From assembly GCA_038327195.1 (NCBI GenBank), contig JBBQKU010000022.1:1-64000 (forward strand): 64,000 nt of DNA, written 5' to 3'. The notes under the pieces were generated by a model that searched no databases, had not been told where the DNA came from, and saw only the letters and a program-made list of their open reading frames with translations. Below, in pieces: positions 60,745-64,000 of this stretch. The DNA is from UBA4416 sp038327195. Its GTDB lineage: Bacteria > Bacteroidota > Bacteroidia > B-17B0 > Aurantibacillaceae. How positions within the stretch are numbered: position 1 is the stretch's first letter; each line of letters opens with the position of its first letter. A program made the translations under genes and the position numbers.

Positions 60745-63700
60745 TTACTTACTCAAATAAGTAGTTGCTTCACTTCCATATAATTTTTTACCGTCTTTAT
60801 AAACAGTAATATAAGCATCAGATATGCCAACCGAAATAGCTTCATCTCTTAATTTCTTAGCAAACGATACAGCATTAAAATTTCCAATTGTATAAATGTA
60901 TAAAGCATTTAAAACAACATTATTTACTGGCCAAGATTTTATGTTTAAAAATTTGGCTGCTACGTCATTAGGAACTTGATTTTTATACGCTCCTATTTGT
61001 ACCTTATAAGATATGCCTGCATCATCTATTTTAACTCCGTTTTCAGCAGTTGGAACTGGCCCAGAAGTAACTCCATTACTAAATGGAGAAACAGTGGGAC
61101 TTGAAATTACTGGATTAACCGAGTTTGTTAATGGGGCAACAACATTTAATATCGGTTGAGTCAAATTTGAACCATTTGGAAAAATAATTGGATTTTCAAC
61201 TTCCATTTTAATATTTTGGGTTTCAAGTTGTAACTTTTTTCCTTCAGCAAATGGAATTCGTTTTGCATTATAATAAGCAGAAACAAAAGCATCTTTCACT
61301 CCTAAATTTATTACTTTTTGTTTATCATCTAGTAATTTTGAAGATTGATTATAAATACCTGCCGTATATCGATATAAACCACTAGGCAACTTTTCAGTAA
61401 ATATTGGTTTCAAATTATTTAATTGAGCGCGTGTTATTTCTTTAGAATAAACGCCAATTTGAACTGTATATAATAGACCATTAATTTTTTCTAACTCATT
61501 TGTTATTTCAACAGGACTGTTATCAGTTAAAGATTTGTTAGGTTGAGTAAATGTGTTTTTTGGCACATTATTATTTGTAGTTAAACCTGCAGAAGTATTA
61601 TTATTTGAAGATACAATTTGTCCTGCAGCTTTTGCTTTTTCAACACCATCATTTAAATTTACTCTTACTCCATTATAATAAGCAACAACAAAAGCATCAC
61701 TATATCCTAAATTTTTTAAATCATTTTTTTCTGCGTTTGCACTTTCATATTTTTCAAAATTTCCTGCCATATATCTTAAATAACCAGAAGGAGTAGTTTG
61801 AGCAATTACTGGAGTTAATCCTTTAAATGTTCCGTTAGGTAAGGGCTGTTTAAATGCACCAATTTGAACTTTGAAAACTAATCCATCTTGTATTTTTTCA
61901 TCTATAGGAATTGGTTTATTAGCCGTATATGCATTACCTGTTTTAACTTCTAATCCTTCCACTTTTAACTTAACCGCATTATTTGAATTTGTAGCATTAT
62001 TAGAATTTGATGATGCATTATTGTTTTTAGGCGAGTTGTTATTTGAAGCGGTATTATTATTTAATGAATTTTCATTGTTTTTATTTGAATTATTACTGCT
62101 TACTGTTGAAGTATTATTTGAAGGTGGGTTTGTATTATTTACAGTTGGTGAAACAATATTGGCAATTGGTGCATTTCCAATAATTTGATTTAATAAATTA
62201 ATAGCTTCTTGCCCATTTTGATTTGCTTCAATTAATAATTCTTTTTTAGTTAAAACGTCATTTGTTTGGTTTGACTTTAAAATTAAAGCTTTACTTTTTT
62301 CATAAGCAAGTTGTGCTTTTGATTTCAATGATATTTGATTTGCAGTTAAATTTGCAGGCAAGCTTAAAACTCTACTACTATATTCTTTGTCATTAGCTTG
62401 TGATAAAACCATTAATCCATCATTATGCGCTGAGTTATTACGTTCAATAGTTTTTTGAGCTTCGTTAAGTTTATTAGTTACCTCTGGATTTTCTGATTTT
62501 ACAACAGGTTGTTTTAACTCATAATTAGAAAAATATTTTTTATAAGTATTTAGCAATGCTTCTTGTTTTGCAATTGCCATATTTTCTTTCTCTTCTGCAT
62601 TTCCATAACCGCCTAATTTAGCTGCATCAGTTGAGTATGCATTTGCCTCATCGCGTAATGTTTTAGCTTTACTGAAAAATAAATTTGCTTCATTGATTTG
62701 CATATCGGCCGTACTTAATTCCGAAATATTTTTACCTTGAGCCATTTGCTTTAAATCTTCCAAACTTTTTTGGTTGGCTTCATAGGTAGCTGCATTAAAT
62801 TGTTGTTGTTGTTTTGCAGCAAATATTTTCTTTAAAACAGCCTCTGATTCTAGTTTCTTAGCAGAAGATAAATCCTTTTCCTTTTCATCACCAGTTTTTG
62901 TTATTGCACTTTGTCTTAACTTAAAAGCTTCATCATTTAATTTCTCAGCACTAGTTGTTATGTCTGATATTGACTGTTGAGTTATTGTTTCATTAGTATT
63001 ATTGTTTTTTACTAAGACATCAATATCATTTAATTGACTTGAAATTATTTTATCTTTATCTAATGCTGCAATTATTTTAGTAAGTGCTTGTTCTTTTAAA
63101 CTTATGGCTTCAGAATTTGTATAAGCATTAAATGTTTTTAAATTATTTTCTGATTCATTATTTAATCCTGTTTTAAGTTTTGAAGTTCCATCACTACTGT
63201 TATTACTAGTTTTTAAACTGTTTTGATTCACTATGTTAGTGTTATTAGAGGCAACAGAATTTGTATTAGTAGAATTTACAATAGCCGTATTAGTTGAAAC
63301 AACAGGCGTAGTATTTGTTAATATTGTTGTAGTTGCTGTTACTGACGTTGAAGCAGTAGTTATAGATGAAGTAGGAGATTTTACAGATGCAATTGTATTT
63401 GTTTTTATTGAAGTACTCGTTAATGTTGGAGTACTTACCACTACTGCATTAGTATTTGTTGCAACTGAATTAGTATTAGTTGCAACTGAATTATTTGCAG
63501 TTATTGAACTTCCAGCAGAAATTTGTGATAATAAATTTATAGACTCTTGTCCATTTTTATTAGCATCAACTAATAAATCTTTTTTAGCAATTGGGTCAGT
63601 TGTCTCATTTGCTTTTGTCAACTGAGTTTTACTTAATTTATATGCAGCCTGAGCATTATTTTTAAATACTATTTGATCAGCAGTTAAATTTGTTGCTAAA

Positions 63701-64000
63701 CTTAATATTCTACTTTTGAATTCCTTTTCATTAGCTGATGCTAAAAGCACTAAACCATCAATATGTTTTTGGTTATTTGTATTTAAATTGTTTTTCGTAT
63801 CATTTAACTTATTTGTAATTTCATTATTTCCTGAACTAGTATTTGTTTGTTTAACTTCATAATTAGGGAAATACTTTTTATACGATTTAATCAAATCATC
63901 TTGCTTAATAAGTGCTGTATTTTCTTTTTCTTCAGCATTTCCAATTCCTCCTAGTTTTGCAGCATCAGTAGGATATACATTAGCTTCTTGCCTTAAATTT
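60745..64000 (-). CDS. Large SPOR-domain protein with internal duplications (5' partial)
   Basis: At least 1085 residues; the frame stays open to the window edge, where upstream residues (NVYPTDAAKLGGIGNAEEKE) match an internal repeat copy, so the N-terminus lies outside. The N-terminal half contains two copies of a helical module of about 100 residues (KYFPNYEVKQ ... NGQESINLLSQI and KYFSNYELKQ ... NGQEAINLLNQI), separated by Thr/Asn/Ser-rich linkers. The C-terminal half carries three SPOR-type domains (GLVFKVQIGAFK, LLYTVQIGVYSK, ISYKVQIGAYKN), which bind denuded peptidoglycan at the septum. Confidence 0.85.
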   Translation of the reverse strand, partial: NLRQEANVYPTDAAKLGGIGNAEEKENTALIKQDDLIKSYKKYFPNYEVKQTNTSSGNNEITNKLNDTKNNLNTNNQKHIDGLVLLASANEKEFKSRILSLATNLTADQIVFKNNAQAAYKLSKTQLTKANETTDPIAKKDLLVDANKNGQESINLLSQISAGSSITANNSVATNTNSVATNTNAVVVSTPTLTSTSIKTNTIASVKSPTSSITTASTSVTATTTILTNTTPVVSTNTAIVNSTNTNSVASNNTNIVNQNSLKTSNNSSDGTSKLKTGLNNESENNLKTFNAYTNSEAISLKEQALTKIIAALDKDKIISSQLNDIDVLVKNNNTNETITQQSISDITTSAEKLNDEAFKLRQSAITKTGDEKEKDLSSAKKLESEAVLKKIFAAKQQQQFNAATYEANQKSLEDLKQMAQGKNISELSTADMQINEANLFFSKAKTLRDEANAYSTDAAKLGGYGNAEEKENMAIAKQEALLNTYKKYFSNYELKQPVVKSENPEVTNKLNEAQKTIERNNSAHNDGLMVLSQANDKEYSSRVLSLPANLTANQISLKSKAQLAYEKSKALILKSNQTNDVLTKKELLIEANQNGQEAINLLNQIIGNAPIANIVSPTVNNTNPPSNNTSTVSSNNSNKNNENSLNNNTASNNNSPKNNNASSNSNNATNSNNAVKLKVEGLEVKTGNAYTANKPIPIDEKIQDGLVFKVQIGAFKQPLPNGTFKGLTPVIAQTTPSGYLRYMAGNFEKYESANAEKNDLKNLGYSDAFVVAYYNGVRVNLNDGVEKAKAAGQIVSSNNNTSAGLTTNNNVPKNTFTQPNKSLTDNSPVEITNELEKINGLLYTVQIGVYSKEITRAQLNNLKPIFTEKLPSGLYRYTAGIYNQSSKLLDDKQKVINLGVKDAFVSAYYNAKRIPFAEGKKLQLETQNIKMEVENPIIFPNGSNLTQPILNVVAPLTNSVNPVISSPTVSPFSNGVTSGPVPTAENGVKIDDAGISYKVQIGAYKNQVPNDVAAKFLNIKSWPVNNVVLNALYIYTIGNFNAVSFAKKLRDEAISVGISDAYITVYKDGKKLYGSEATTYLSK

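Noticed and set aside
61871..62188. 105-residue plus-strand frame of Leu/Phe/Val-rich sequence
   Set aside because: It is antisense to Asn/Thr-rich linkers of the SPOR protein, which produces artificial hydrophobic frames.
63233..63625. 130-residue plus-strand Val/Thr-rich frame
   Set aside because: It is the antisense shadow of the repeated S-V-A-T-N-T-N linker, with no start context.

Overview
The window is 64 kb of an AT-rich Bacteroidota chromosome. Support for this comes from promoters of the TTTG-N19/20-TAnnTTTG type, two TonB-dependent receptors, a GldN-family type IX secretion/gliding protein, an HYC_CC_PP family protein, a Bacteroidota-style alpha-2-macroglobulin, and an atpD-atpC pair standing apart from other ATP synthase genes. 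Family or genus cannot be fixed from the sequence alone. No rRNA, tRNA, IS transposase, integrase, prophage or CRISPR array was seen.

Layout. 1-1250: the tail of one gene, a gene-poor stretch with a possibly decayed ORF, and a CsbD-like stress protein. 1270-17462: mostly housekeeping and envelope genes (alpha-2-macroglobulin, DinB, YdcF, SppA, FolK, deoxynucleoside kinase, RluA-type pseudouridine synthase, an outer-membrane barrel, a TPR protein, DedA). 17463-22840: an accessory island of small unrelated genes (Tat-exported phosphoesterase, membrane protein, HigBA-like and PIN-type toxin-antitoxin pairs, lipoprotein, methyltransferase). These are separated by one long imperfect hairpin and four copies of a 120-220 bp repeat resembling integron attC sites. 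Three of the four copies contain an embedded promoter pointing at the next gene. No integrase is present, so this looks like an integrase-less cassette cluster. 22987-30808: an autoregulated XRE/S24 repressor, a cupredoxin, a DoxX-like protein, EF-P, a TPR/SpoIIE phosphatase and atpCD. 30902-39192: an ArsC-like protein, QueA, a thioesterase, a PduO adenosyltransferase, a TonB receptor, dihydroorotase, RlpA and a lone GldN paralog. 39561-42655: a putative metal (copper?) operon made of an HYC_CC_PP protein, an HMA-domain protein and a TonB receptor. 42735-64000: LigA, RluF, a GIY-YIG nuclease embedded in REP-like palindromes, a DEAD-box helicase, RidA, an M3 peptidase, a J-domain/KTSC protein, a glycosyltransferase with an LpxH-like phosphatase, two POT peptide transporters, a cold-shock protein, an M48 protease, ClpS and a giant SPOR-domain protein that runs off the right edge.

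The intergenic DNA is unusually rich in repeat families. They include composite 'GATGCAAGCGGAAA...GCGACAGCCC' elements (31.3-31.8, 44.8 and 48.6 kb), MITE-like elements (24.0 and 39.2 kb), a 'TCACCCTGAAC' palindrome (42.2 kb), and the 'TGTCACTTCGAGCG' REP cluster tied to the GIY-YIG gene (46.4-47.0 kb). The two best leads for new biology are the promoter-bearing cassette repeats at 17.8-22.0 kb and the GIY-YIG/REP association.
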